From assembly GCF_029590555.1 (NCBI RefSeq), contig NZ_CP081001.1:1860001-1924000 (forward strand): a stretch of 64,000 bases of DNA, given 5' to 3'. The translations under genes were made by a program, and so were the position numbers. Within the stretch, counting starts at the first letter, position 1; each line of letters starts with the position of its first letter. The notes under the pieces were generated by a model, which saw only the letters and a list, made by a program, of their open reading frames with translations, was not told the DNA's origin and searched no databases. The stretch is from Sphingobium sp. V4 (GTDB lineage Bacteria; Pseudomonadota; Alphaproteobacteria; Sphingomonadales; Sphingomonadaceae). Shown piece after piece: positions 37,461-45,870 of this stretch.

Positions 37461-39532
37461 CAGAAGGCCTGCCCCAGCGAGACATAGACGGCGACCTTCG
37501 GATCACCCGGCTGGGGGTTGAGCGGCGTGCCGACATCGACGCGGATCGGCCCGAAATTGCTGTAATAGCGCACGCCCATGCCCGCGCCGATGCGCAGGTC
37601 GCGGAAGCGCGGCAGGAAGCTGGTCGAGATATTGCCCGCATCGACAAAGGGCACCACGCCGAAATTGCCGAACCGGATGCGGCTTTCGAGCGAAAATTCA
37701 GCCAGGCTCTTGCCACCGACCGGATCATCATCCTCGCCATAACGCGGGCCGATCGCCTGATAGCCATAGCCGCGCACCGACGCGCCGCCACCGGCATAGA
37801 AGCGCCGCGACGGCGCGATCTGGTCGACGGTCGAGCCCAGGATGGTGCCGAAGCGCGCCCGCGCGGCGACGACCACCCGCTCGCCCACCGGCTGGTAGAC
37901 GCTGCCATCCACCTGTACCTTGGCATAGCCGAAGGTCTTGTCCTGGAAAGACAGTTCCGGGCTGATCCGGCCGCCCAGTCGAAAACCCTTGCTGGGATTG
38001 AGCAGGTCGTCGCTGCCGTCATAGGTCAGGCTGAGCGGCACAGCACCGATCAGGAAAGTCCGGCGCGCGCCCCCGGAAAAGGCGTCCGCTTCGTCCGAGG
38101 CGATCAGTTCCGCGCCGACGCGCCAGACCCAGTTCTTCTGGAACAGGATGTTGGTCTGCCGCTCCAGCCCGCCCGACAGGGTGATGGTGCGCGCATCATA
38201 GGCGTCGCGCTTGATGTTGCTGATCGACACCAGCCCGGTCAGCACATTGTCGCGGCGATGGAAATTGTTGCGGCGATAGGTGAAGGATGCGGTCTGCTCC
38301 TGCGTGCCGATCACCCCGCGCAGCGTCACCGCGCCTTCGGGCGGGAACAGGTTGCGATGCTGCCAGCTCACTTCCGCGCGATAGCCTTCGCCGGTGCCAT
38401 AGCCCAGTTCGCCCGCGATCGTGCGCAGCGGCGCGGGGCGCATGTCGACCGCCAGATCGACATGCTCGCCATCGCCGGCATCCGTCGGCGTCAGCGTGAC
38501 CGACGACACGAGGCCGGTGGCGACGATCGCGCGGCGCAGATCCTCGACGTCGGACGCCATATAGGTGTCGCCGGACTTGAAACGGGCGATTTCCTGCACA
38601 TGATGCGCGCTGAACAGCGCGTCATCGTCCATGCGGATCGCCCCGAACCGGCGGAAGCCGCCCGGCGTGACGATGATATCGAGGTCGCCCTTGCGCTCCT
38701 CATGGTCGATCCGCACGTCCGGCTCGTCTACCTTCGCGAAAGGAAAGCCGCTTTCGGACAGGACGGCGGCCAGATTGTCGCGCCCGGCCAGGATCGCATC
38801 GGCATCGACCGGATCGTCGACCTTGGGCGGGAAGGCGGCGCGGAGTTTCGGCTCCTGCTCGCCGGTTTCCGCAAGCCCCGGAAGATCGACCGACGACAGC
38901 AGATAGCGCGTGCCCGGATTGATGTCGAAGCTGACCGCCAGCCGGTCGCTGCCCGCCGCAGGAGGCGCCACGCTGCCGCGGATGCGCGCGGCATAATAGC
39001 CCTTGGCACGCAGCAGGCGATCAAGCAGATCCCGGTCTTCCTTTATGCGCCGGTTGATCTGGGCGAGGTTGGCGGGCTTGTCCTGCCCCAGGCGCAGGGC
39101 GGACAGCTCATCGAAACGCTGGGTGAACTGGGCGTCCGCGATCGCATCGACGCCGGCCAGGACGACCGTGTAACGGCGCTCCTCGCCAGCGTCAGCGAAG
39201 GTCGCCGCATCCTCCACCGGTTCGACGACGGTCGACGCCGCCTCCCCGGACGGGTCGGACGGCGCGGCGGCGTTCTGGTCCGCGGGGTCGGCGGGCAGCG
39301 GATCGATCCTGTCGGGCTGCCCCATGTCCGGCCAGTCCAGACCGATGTCCGGCATCGCGTCGAGCGGCGCGTTCACGTCAGGTGCGGCTTCGGGGGGTGT
39401 CACTTCGGACGCGGGCGCCTGCTGCGCCTGCGCCATGCAGGGGGCGAGCAGCACCAACGGCGCTAGACAGAGCCGGGTGGGATGCGGGCGGCGGCCGTTA
39501 GTGCGGCGTCGGGTCCGCAAACCATGGGTCAT
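37460..39532 (-). CDS. tamA: Omp85-family outer-membrane assembly protein TamA
   Basis: Partner of TamB. The 690-residue protein has a long basic leader (MTHGLRTRRRTNGRRPHPTR then LCLAPLVLLAPCMAQAQ), an acidic/proline linker (about 40-115), POTRA domains (about 115-385) and a 16-strand barrel with the Omp85 signature GASVRGYGYQAIGPRYG and terminal GQAF. The open frame starts at a TTG (39598) right after the rcdA stop, but the ATG at 39532 begins the signal peptide, so I use that. No strong ribosome binding site is present, so coupling to rcdA is possible. Confidence 0.93.
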   Translation of the reverse strand: MTHGLRTRRRTNGRRPHPTRLCLAPLVLLAPCMAQAQQAPASEVTPPEAAPDVNAPLDAMPDIGLDWPDMGQPDRIDPLPADPADQNAAAPSDPSGEAASTVVEPVEDAATFADAGEERRYTVVLAGVDAIADAQFTQRFDELSALRLGQDKPANLAQINRRIKEDRDLLDRLLRAKGYYAARIRGSVAPPAAGSDRLAVSFDINPGTRYLLSSVDLPGLAETGEQEPKLRAAFPPKVDDPVDADAILAGRDNLAAVLSESGFPFAKVDEPDVRIDHEERKGDLDIIVTPGGFRRFGAIRMDDDALFSAHHVQEIARFKSGDTYMASDVEDLRRAIVATGLVSSVTLTPTDAGDGEHVDLAVDMRPAPLRTIAGELGYGTGEGYRAEVSWQHRNLFPPEGAVTLRGVIGTQEQTASFTYRRNNFHRRDNVLTGLVSISNIKRDAYDARTITLSGGLERQTNILFQKNWVWRVGAELIASDEADAFSGGARRTFLIGAVPLSLTYDGSDDLLNPSKGFRLGGRISPELSFQDKTFGYAKVQVDGSVYQPVGERVVVAARARFGTILGSTVDQIAPSRRFYAGGGASVRGYGYQAIGPRYGEDDDPVGGKSLAEFSLESRIRFGNFGVVPFVDAGNISTSFLPRFRDLRIGAGMGVRYYSNFGPIRVDVGTPLNPQPGDPKVAVYVSLGQAF

Positions 39533-39598
39533 GGCGAACGGTCTAGACCAACTTCGACCGCCATGGCCAGTCCAGAAGCGCGATAATGCGCCGCGCAA

Positions 39599-40069
39599 TC
39601 AGAAAGCGGTGCTCAGACGATCGAGCAGCGCCCGCGCCGGGCCGGGACCTGATGGGCCGGACAAGCCGTCGAGTCTTTCCTGAAGCCGCATGACCCGATC
39701 GTAGAGATCCTGGCTCCCCTCGATCAGCGCGCGCGCAGCGAAGGGGAAATCGGCAGCCAGCGCCGGATCGGTGAGCGTGGCCCGCCCGAGCCGATATTTC
39801 TCGTCGCTGAGGTCGGCGGCGCCGATCTCTCCGCGCTGCCAGGCGCGCTGGCTGAGCAGCCAGGCGATGACATGCATCAGCCGGGTCGTCACCTTGAGCG
39901 ATTCGCAGGCGAAGGCGACGCGGCGCAGCGGATCCTGTATCTCCTGCTCGTCCGGCGTGCCGCGATCGAAATAGGCCCGCGCCTCATCCGCCATCACCAT
40001 GGCTTCCAGATAGAGGCCGTCGACGAGGCGCCGATGGAGGCCAGGATCAAGAAAGGCTGCGTTCTTCAT
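39599..40069 (-). CDS. rcdA: RcdA / DUF1465 family protein, regulator of CtrA degradation
   Basis: A 156-residue all-helical protein. The segment SLKVTTRLMHVIAWLLSQRAWQRGEI is characteristic of the DUF1465 family, which includes Caulobacter RcdA, the ClpXP adaptor that aids CtrA proteolysis with CpdR and PopA. The ATG at 40069 is chosen over the open frame end at 40129; the ribosome binding site is weak. It precedes tamA-tamB on the same strand. In sphingomonads, which have a rewired CtrA circuit, the function is inferred only. Confidence 0.8.
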   Translation of the reverse strand: MKNAAFLDPGLHRRLVDGLYLEAMVMADEARAYFDRGTPDEQEIQDPLRRVAFACESLKVTTRLMHVIAWLLSQRAWQRGEIGAADLSDEKYRLGRATLTDPALAADFPFAARALIEGSQDLYDRVMRLQERLDGLSGPSGPGPARALLDRLSTAF

Positions 40070-40174
40070 GGGCAATGACTGACATAATAGTGCAATTCTG
40101 TCAGGTCCGTTAATCGCGCCCTGTCCCATTCGGGGGCGACGGACGCGCCGCGGACGAAAATTCGGGCGGGCCGA

Positions 40175-40354
40175 TCAGGCGATGATGTCCGGAACCAGCT
40201 GGTCCTCCAGCAATGCGATCTCGTCGCGCAGGCGCAGCTTGCGCTTCTTGAGACGCGCGATCTGCATCTGGTCGCCGCCGCCCGCATCCACCAACGCCAT
40301 GATGGCGCCGTCGAGGTCGCGATGCTCGACTCGCAGCAGCTCCAGACGGCGCAT
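40175..40354 (-). CDS. DUF465 (YdcH-like) microprotein
   Basis: A 59-residue, helical, highly charged protein with the DUF465 pattern: LRVEHRDLDGAI, then DQMQIARLKKRKLRLRDEIALLE, probably a two-helix hairpin. GGGAAG lies 6 nt before the ATG at 40354. The open frame runs to 40459 but has no start signal there. Function unknown. It is divergent from a second DUF465 gene at 40541. Confidence 0.85.
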   Translation of the reverse strand: MRRLELLRVEHRDLDGAIMALVDAGGGDQMQIARLKKRKLRLRDEIALLEDQLVPDIIA

Positions 40355-40540
40355 GATATCTTCCCGGCTCACCGTCCTGCTCTGACCCCATTTGCACCGA
40401 ACGGCCCCTGATAGCGCCGGAGCGACAGACGGGCTACCGCAAATTCGCGGGCAGCCCATCGCAAAGGATCAAAGAGGGCGAGACAAGCCCCATGATTGGT
40501 GATTTACTTCGTCGTCCATCACCCTCGTAAGGAGATTGTC

Positions 40541-40699
40541 ATGGAAAATAGCCACGTTTCAGCTCTTTCAGCCAAGCATGCCGGCCTTGAGGCCCGAATC
40601 AAGGCGGAATCGAGTCGGCCGATGCCCGACGCGATCCTGGTGGCCTCGCTCAAGAAGCAGAAATTGCGGCTCAAGGAGGAAATGGCCGGGCAGCACTGA
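40541..40699 (+). CDS. DUF465 microprotein, second copy
   Basis: A 52-residue protein (MENSHVSALSAKHAGLEARI...) ending with ILVASLKKQKLRLKEEMAGQH, matching the C-terminal helix of the DUF465 family (compare RLKKRKLRLRDEI in the divergent neighbour). A strong TAAGGAG lies 8 nt before the ATG. Distant paralogue of the gene at 40175-40354; function unknown. Confidence 0.85.
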   Translation: MENSHVSALSAKHAGLEARIKAESSRPMPDAILVASLKKQKLRLKEEMAGQH

Positions 40700-40805
40700 A
40701 CAGGGCTGCCGCCCTTCCGGGAGGAGGTCAGGAACCGGCGGCGAAGACCGCCGGTCCGACCCCTCGACCAAAAGTATCAAAGAGCGGATCGACCGCACGA
40801 AAAGG

Positions 40806-40835
40806 CCCCGGAACCATCGGTTCGCGGGGTTTCTT
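40806..40835 (+). terminator. Intrinsic terminator after the DUF465 gene
   Basis: CCCCGGAACC...GGTTCGCGGGG hairpin with one bulge, followed by TTTCTT. It lies about 110 bp after the stop; an additional ACCGGCGG/CCGCCGGT hairpin lies before it at 40734-40755. Confidence 0.7.
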
Positions 40836-40868
40836 ATTGGCTGGCGCCGGATTTGCCGGCGACTGATA

Positions 40869-41240
40869 TCAGCGCCGCATGCGAGGCGGCTGATGCGTGC
40901 GCAGATAATCCGGCATCTGCGGGGTCGCGCCGGACGTCACCGACCTGCGCGCGAGTTGCGGATCGATCGGCGCATCGAACGCCACTCCGATCTTGTCCCC
41001 CCGCGACCAGGCCACGCTGCCGCAGACCCTGCCGACGCCGCGCAGGTCCAGTTCGATGCGGGCTCCGGCCGCCACGGGACGCTCGCAATCCGCCATCAGT
41101 CCGGTCGCGGACAGGTTGCGGATTCGGGCCTTGCCCAGATCCTCCCCCTCAGACGAAATGAGGCTGGTCAACAGGAACAGGCTGTCGCGCGGCGCGGATC
41201 GCGCCGGCCCTCGGTCGGAAATGCCCTGTTCGTCTTCCAT
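40869..41240 (-). CDS. PilZ-domain protein, candidate c-di-GMP receptor
   Basis: A 123-residue single-domain PilZ protein. The RxxxR motif is RSAPR (residues 15-19) and the second motif is RNLSATGLMADC, with Asn in place of the usual Asp (D/NxSxxG). The rest is a small barrel ending GSVAWSRGDKIGVAFDAPID and a basic tail (PPRMRR). The start must lie before the RxxxR motif, leaving the ATG at 41240. There is no Shine-Dalgarno; instead a strong hairpin and T-run end one base before the start codon. Sits downstream of dksA. Confidence 0.85.
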   Translation of the reverse strand: MEDEQGISDRGPARSAPRDSLFLLTSLISSEGEDLGKARIRNLSATGLMADCERPVAAGARIELDLRGVGRVCGSVAWSRGDKIGVAFDAPIDPQLARRSVTSGATPQMPDYLRTHQPPRMRR

Positions 41241-41241
41241 G

Positions 41242-41290
41242 AAAAACCCGCGAATAGCTATCGTTCAGTCGCTGCCAAGCTATTCGCGGG
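41242..41290 (-). terminator. Strong hairpin terminator between dksA and the PilZ gene
   Basis: Perfect 13-bp stem (CCCGCGAATAGCT, 41247-41259, with 41278-41290), 18-nt loop, then U5 on the minus transcript (A5 at 41242-41246). It starts 14 bp after the dksA stop and its U-run ends 1 nt before the pilZ ATG, so it probably ends dksA transcription and may also control pilZ translation. Confidence 0.85.
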
Positions 41291-41304
41291 AAATGGAAAA
41301 AAGG

Positions 41305-41769
41305 TTAATCGTCGCGAGAGACTTTTTCCTGCCGCTCGTGCCGCTCCTGCGCCTCGACGGTCATCGTCGCGATCGGTCGGGCTTCGAGCCGGCCCAGCGA
41401 AATGGGTTCGCCGGTCACTTCGCAATAGCCATATTCGCCATCGTCGATTCGGCGAAGCGCCGCGTCGATCTTCGAAATCAGCTTGCGCTGGCGATCACGG
41501 GTGCGCAGTTCGATCGACCAGTCCGTCTCGCTCGACGCCCGGTCGTTGAGGTCGGGTTCCCGCAGCGGTTCATTCTGCAGCACGGCCAGCGTGCCCTCCG
41601 CTTCGGCCAGGATCTGCTTCTTCCAGTCCCAGAGGCGCTGCCGGAAATATTCCAGCTGCAACGGATTCATGAACTCTTCGTCGGACGAAGGCCGATAGTC
41701 AGGGGGAAGCGTTACCGTCGATTTGGGCGGCTTACCGCCGTCTTTCTCGGAATTCAGGACCGATGCCAT
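41305..41769 (-). CDS. dksA: RNA polymerase-binding transcription factor DksA
   Basis: A 154-residue stringent-response cofactor that binds the RNA polymerase secondary channel with ppGpp. The coiled coil spans about 35-105, with the acidic tip near EPLREPDLNDRASSETDWSIELR, followed by the globular domain YGYCEVTGEPISLGRLEARPIAT. Only one of the four zinc-finger cysteines remains, which is usual for alphaproteobacterial DksA. An N-terminal extension rich in Lys/Pro precedes the fold. A strong hairpin terminator follows. Confidence 0.95.
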   Translation of the reverse strand: MASVLNSEKDGGKPPKSTVTLPPDYRPSSDEEFMNPLQLEYFRQRLWDWKKQILAEAEGTLAVLQNEPLREPDLNDRASSETDWSIELRTRDRQRKLISKIDAALRRIDDGEYGYCEVTGEPISLGRLEARPIATMTVEAQERHERQEKVSRDD

Positions 41770-42165
41770 CTAGCTCTCCGACTCTTTGGCCCCGGCGCTA
41801 GAAGTTCCGGGGCGCCCATGACTTTTCATTGAGCGCGCCTCATAACCATGGGTGCGGGGCGACACAAGCGGACATTCAAGGACTTGTATGCCTTGCGGCA
41901 CGATTCTGTCGCATCGGGACGGCGGACGGGCCGGAAGCCTCGACGGGCGACGCGCATGTTCATGGGCTGGCACGCGGGCGTTCCATAGTGGGACGTTAAC
42001 CATATCCCTTGAGAAGACAGGCGGATTTCCCTCGACTAGCACCCCGGATTCAGGGTTAACGACATTGCAGTTAACCCTTTCTTTTGCGTTCATGCGCTTA
42101 GAGAGTTCCCGTTCGCTCACCGCCAATATCGGATTGGCCAGGGGGCGGGGGACAACAGGACAAGA
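41770..42165. other. Non-coding 396-bp gap between dksA and the poly-serine gene
   Basis: No credible gene. It must hold the divergent promoters of dksA and the poly-serine protein. It contains TTAACCAT (41996-42003) and a perfect inverted repeat AGGGTTAAC-N9-GTTAACCCT (42052-42078), listed separately. Confidence 0.6.
41996..42078. promoter_or_regulatory. Cluster of CtrA-like TTAACC half-sites and inverted repeat
   Basis: TTAACCAT at 41996-42003, GGTTAA at 42054-42059 and TTAACC at 42071-42076. The last two are part of a perfect 9-bp inverted repeat (42052-42060 with 42070-42078) followed by TTTCTTTT. The Caulobacter CtrA box is TTAA-N7-TTAA; here the spacing is not canonical, so this is a candidate only. 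Confidence 0.35.
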
Positions 42166-43107
42166 GTGGACCCTATGTCGGTACGGATGGCATTGGCTAA
42201 ATTATGCGCCTGCACCTGCGGCGGAGCGATCATCGGCGGCGGCGCCGTGCATGTCGCCGAAAGCGCGCGCCCGGCCGTGGTCCACAGCAGCAAGAGCACC
42301 AAGGCCGCGCCCAAAAAACGCTACGCCGTGCGGACCGTGCAGCGCAAGGTCGTCAAGACCGTGACCGCCTGCGCGCCGCAGACGGTGACCGTGACCAGCC
42401 AAGCCGCGCCGGTGCCCCTGCCCGCACCCGTCCCGATGGCGGAAATGCCGATGATGTCGGGCGGCGGCGGTGCCGTGCCGGTCGTCATGGGCGGCGGTGG
42501 CGGCTTTGGCGGCGGCGGTTTCTTCGGCGGCTTCTTCGGTGGCGGCGGCAGCGGGGGCGGATCGGTGGTGATCTCCTCGACCAGCAGCTCGACCGGCGGC
42601 ATCAGCAGCTCGACCAGTTCCACGACGGGCGGGGTATCGACCTCCACGGGCGGCGTTTCGACGTCAACCGGGGGCGTGTCCACGTCGTCGGGCAATGTCT
42701 CGACCTCGTCGGGCGTCAGCAGCAGTTCGTCATCGTCCAGCTCCAGCTCGTCCTCTTCCTCCTCGTCCAGTTCCTCGTCGAGCAGTTCGAGCGGCGGCAA
42801 GCCGGACAAGCCCGATCATCCCGGCTCCACCGGCGGCAGCAGCGGCTCTTCCAGCAGTTCATCCTCGTCCAGCGGATCGTCCTCATCGGGTGGATCGTCG
42901 AGCTTCGGCAGCACCGGCAGCTCTTCATCCTCGTCGAGCAGCAGTTCCTCGTCCAGCTCGTCATCGAGCAGTTCGAGCGGCGGGTCGAGCAGCACCGGCG
43001 GTACCGACGTTCCGGCTCCACCGATGGTGCTGCTCTTCGGCGCGGCCGCGGTGGCGCTGGTCGCGCGCCGCCGTTTCGCCGAACGCAAGGCGAAGGCGAC
43101 GGCCTGA
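42166..43107 (+). CDS. Poly-serine/glycine surface protein with C-terminal membrane anchor
   Basis: A 313-residue protein of unknown function. A short N-terminal hydrophobic segment (ALAKLCACTCGGAIIGGGAVHVA) could be a signal. A basic region (KSTKAAPKKRYAVRTVQRKVVKTV) follows, then a Gly/Phe stretch (about 98-132). Residues from about 134 to 280 are mainly Ser with Gly/Thr, including VSTSTGG repeats and two serine runs longer than 18 residues. The C-terminus is DVPAPPMVLLFGAAAVALVARRRFAE: short motif, transmembrane helix, Arg cluster, as in PEP-CTERM-like sorting signals. The GTG at 42166 has AGGA 5 nt upstream; an ATG lies at 42175. Confidence 0.75.
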   Translation: MDPMSVRMALAKLCACTCGGAIIGGGAVHVAESARPAVVHSSKSTKAAPKKRYAVRTVQRKVVKTVTACAPQTVTVTSQAAPVPLPAPVPMAEMPMMSGGGGAVPVVMGGGGGFGGGGFFGGFFGGGGSGGGSVVISSTSSSTGGISSSTSSTTGGVSTSTGGVSTSTGGVSTSSGNVSTSSGVSSSSSSSSSSSSSSSSSSSSSSSSSGGKPDKPDHPGSTGGSSGSSSSSSSSSGSSSSGGSSSFGSTGSSSSSSSSSSSSSSSSSSSSGGSSSTGGTDVPAPPMVLLFGAAAVALVARRRFAERKAKATA

Positions 43108-43144
43108 AACACGATACCGGTTCCCTCTTCGCGAGGGGTCAAGG

Positions 43145-43172
43145 AGGGCGGTTCCGGGGGGCCGCCCTTTCT
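43145..43172 (+). terminator. Intrinsic terminator after the poly-serine gene
   Basis: AGGGCGG/CCGCCCT stem (43145-43151 with 43162-43168) followed by a T-rich tail (TTCTT). Confidence 0.7.
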
Positions 43173-43198
43173 TGCATCCGGCGACCGGTCAGCGGCGA

Positions 43199-43639
43199 TC
43201 AGATGGCGGCGATCAGCTTCTCGATCTCCGGCACCGGATGCCCGGTCAGATCCTTGGCGATCTCGCCCACCAGCCGATCCTGCACCACCTTGTGCAGATG
43301 CTTGCGCATCTCGCCCAGCGCGGCCGGCGGCGCGACGATGATCAGCTTCTCATAATCGTTGGCGAAGGCGCGGCGCTTGAGCAGGTCGGCCGCCTCGGCC
43401 GCAAAGCGCTGCTCCTCCAGATCGTGAAAATTCACCCGCTCCATGGCGCTGCGGTGGTTGCCGACCGAATTGAAGGAGCGCCCCGGCGCGTCGGAAGCCT
43501 GGTTCCGGTCGGGCGGATTGTCCTGCACCCGCACTTCTTCCGCCTCCAGCTGGGGGAAGGCGCGGTCGCCCTTGTTGCGGAAGAAGAGCAGCTTGCGCCC
43601 GTCCGCCACCAGTACCATCGCGTCATGATCGATCAGCAT
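43199..43639 (-). CDS. Host attachment protein family (baeRF/Host_attach-like)
   Basis: A 146-residue protein similar to the family annotated as required for attachment to host cells. It shows MVLVADGRKLLFFRNKG at the N-terminus, a DPPDRNQASDAPGRSFNSVGNHRS-like central loop, and FANDYEKLIIVAPPAALGEMRKHLHKVV near the C-terminus. The ATG at 43639 has AAGGAG 6 nt upstream. The longer frame to 44869 is antisense to serS and not real. Molecular function not established; possibly an RNA-associated fold. Confidence 0.8.
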   Translation of the reverse strand: MLIDHDAMVLVADGRKLLFFRNKGDRAFPQLEAEEVRVQDNPPDRNQASDAPGRSFNSVGNHRSAMERVNFHDLEEQRFAAEAADLLKRRAFANDYEKLIIVAPPAALGEMRKHLHKVVQDRLVGEIAKDLTGHPVPEIEKLIAAI

Positions 43640-43723
43640 CGCCTTCTCCTTCAGCTTTTCGGTGATGCCGTACCAACGGACGGTGGCGCGCAGGGTTGCG
43701 CGGCCCGTCGCACAGCGGCATAG

Positions 43724-45010
<1,287 letters not shown>

Positions 45011-45016
45011 CAGATT

Positions 45017-45035
45017 TCCGTTCGCAACGAACGGA
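45017..45035. repeat. Short hairpin repeat between serS and surE
   Basis: TCCGTTCG-CAA-CGAACGGA, a perfect 8-bp stem. The TCCGTTCG arm recurs at 56985 (long hairpin) and 58977, suggesting a dispersed sphingomonad intergenic element. Confidence 0.6.
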
Positions 45036-45051
45036 TAAGGAGTGTCCGTTC

Positions 45052-45813
45052 ATGCGTATCCTGCTCACCAATGACGACGGCGTTCACGCCCCCGGCCTCA
45101 AGGTGCTGGAGGAGATCGCGCGCCGCTTTTCCGACGATATCTGGATCGTCGCGCCCAGCGAGGAACAATCGGGCGCCGGCCATAGCCTGACCCTCACCCG
45201 CCCGCTGCGCATCCGCCAGCATGGCGAGCGGCATTACAGCGTCACCGGCACCCCGACCGACGCCGTGATGATGGCGGTCGGCCATCTCATGAAGGATGCC
45301 CGGCCTGACCTGATCCTGTCGGGCGTCAACCGCGGCGCCAACCTGGCCGAAGACGTAACCTATTCGGGCACGGTCGCAGCGGCGATGGAGGGGGCGATCT
45401 CCGGCATCAAGTCGATCGCATTGAGCCAGGTCTATGCGCGCGAGGGCATGGGCGACGCCGTGCCCTTCGCCGCCGCGACGGCCTGGGGCGAACAGGTGCT
45501 CCGCCCGCTGATCGCCATGCCCGCCAGCCCGCGACTGCTTTTCAACGTCAATTTCCCGGCGATCGATCCGGCAGCCGTGAAGGGCATCCGCGTCGTGCGG
45601 CAGGGTTTTCACGATGTCGACCGCACGCGCATCGTCGAAGGCACGGACCCGCGCGGCTATCGCTATTTCTGGTTCGGCCTGGGCACCAGCCAGTCGGTGC
45701 CGGAGGGGACCGATCTCGCCGCGATCGCGGAGGGTTATGTGACCGTGACGCCGCTGCACTATGACCTGACGCAGGACAGCGCGATGGCAGCGACGGCGGC
45801 ACTGTTCGATTGA
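45052..45813 (+). CDS. surE: 5'/3'-nucleotidase SurE
   Basis: Metal-dependent phosphatase of nucleoside monophosphates, linked to stationary-phase survival. The 253 residues begin with the metal site TNDDGVHAPGL (Asp8-Asp9 region), then VAPSEEQSGAGHSLTL, GTPTDAV and LSGVNRGANLAEDVTYSGTVAAAMEG. The start has AAGGAG 7 nt upstream. In many bacteria pcm lies between surE and nlpD; here it is absent. Confidence 0.97.
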   Translation: MRILLTNDDGVHAPGLKVLEEIARRFSDDIWIVAPSEEQSGAGHSLTLTRPLRIRQHGERHYSVTGTPTDAVMMAVGHLMKDARPDLILSGVNRGANLAEDVTYSGTVAAAMEGAISGIKSIALSQVYAREGMGDAVPFAAATAWGEQVLRPLIAMPASPRLLFNVNFPAIDPAAVKGIRVVRQGFHDVDRTRIVEGTDPRGYRYFWFGLGTSQSVPEGTDLAAIAEGYVTVTPLHYDLTQDSAMAATAALFD

Positions 45814-45870
45814 CGGCCGCGCTGCTGTAAAAGGCTGGCAAGTCCGGCACGATCGGGTAAATGAGGGGCG

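Noticed and set aside
40834..41088. Open frames within and around the PilZ gene
   Set aside because: Out-of-frame shadows of the PilZ coding sequence with no start signal.
41305..41769. DksA lacking three of four zinc cysteines as a novel variant
   Set aside because: Loss of these cysteines (CEETGEPI-type sequence) is usual in alphaproteobacterial DksA.
42321..42809. Acidic, Leu/Glu/Asp/Pro-rich frame on the minus strand across the serine repeats
   Set aside because: It is the reverse complement of serine codons (read as Glu/Asp/Leu); no start signal, and the + strand protein has a leader and an anchor.
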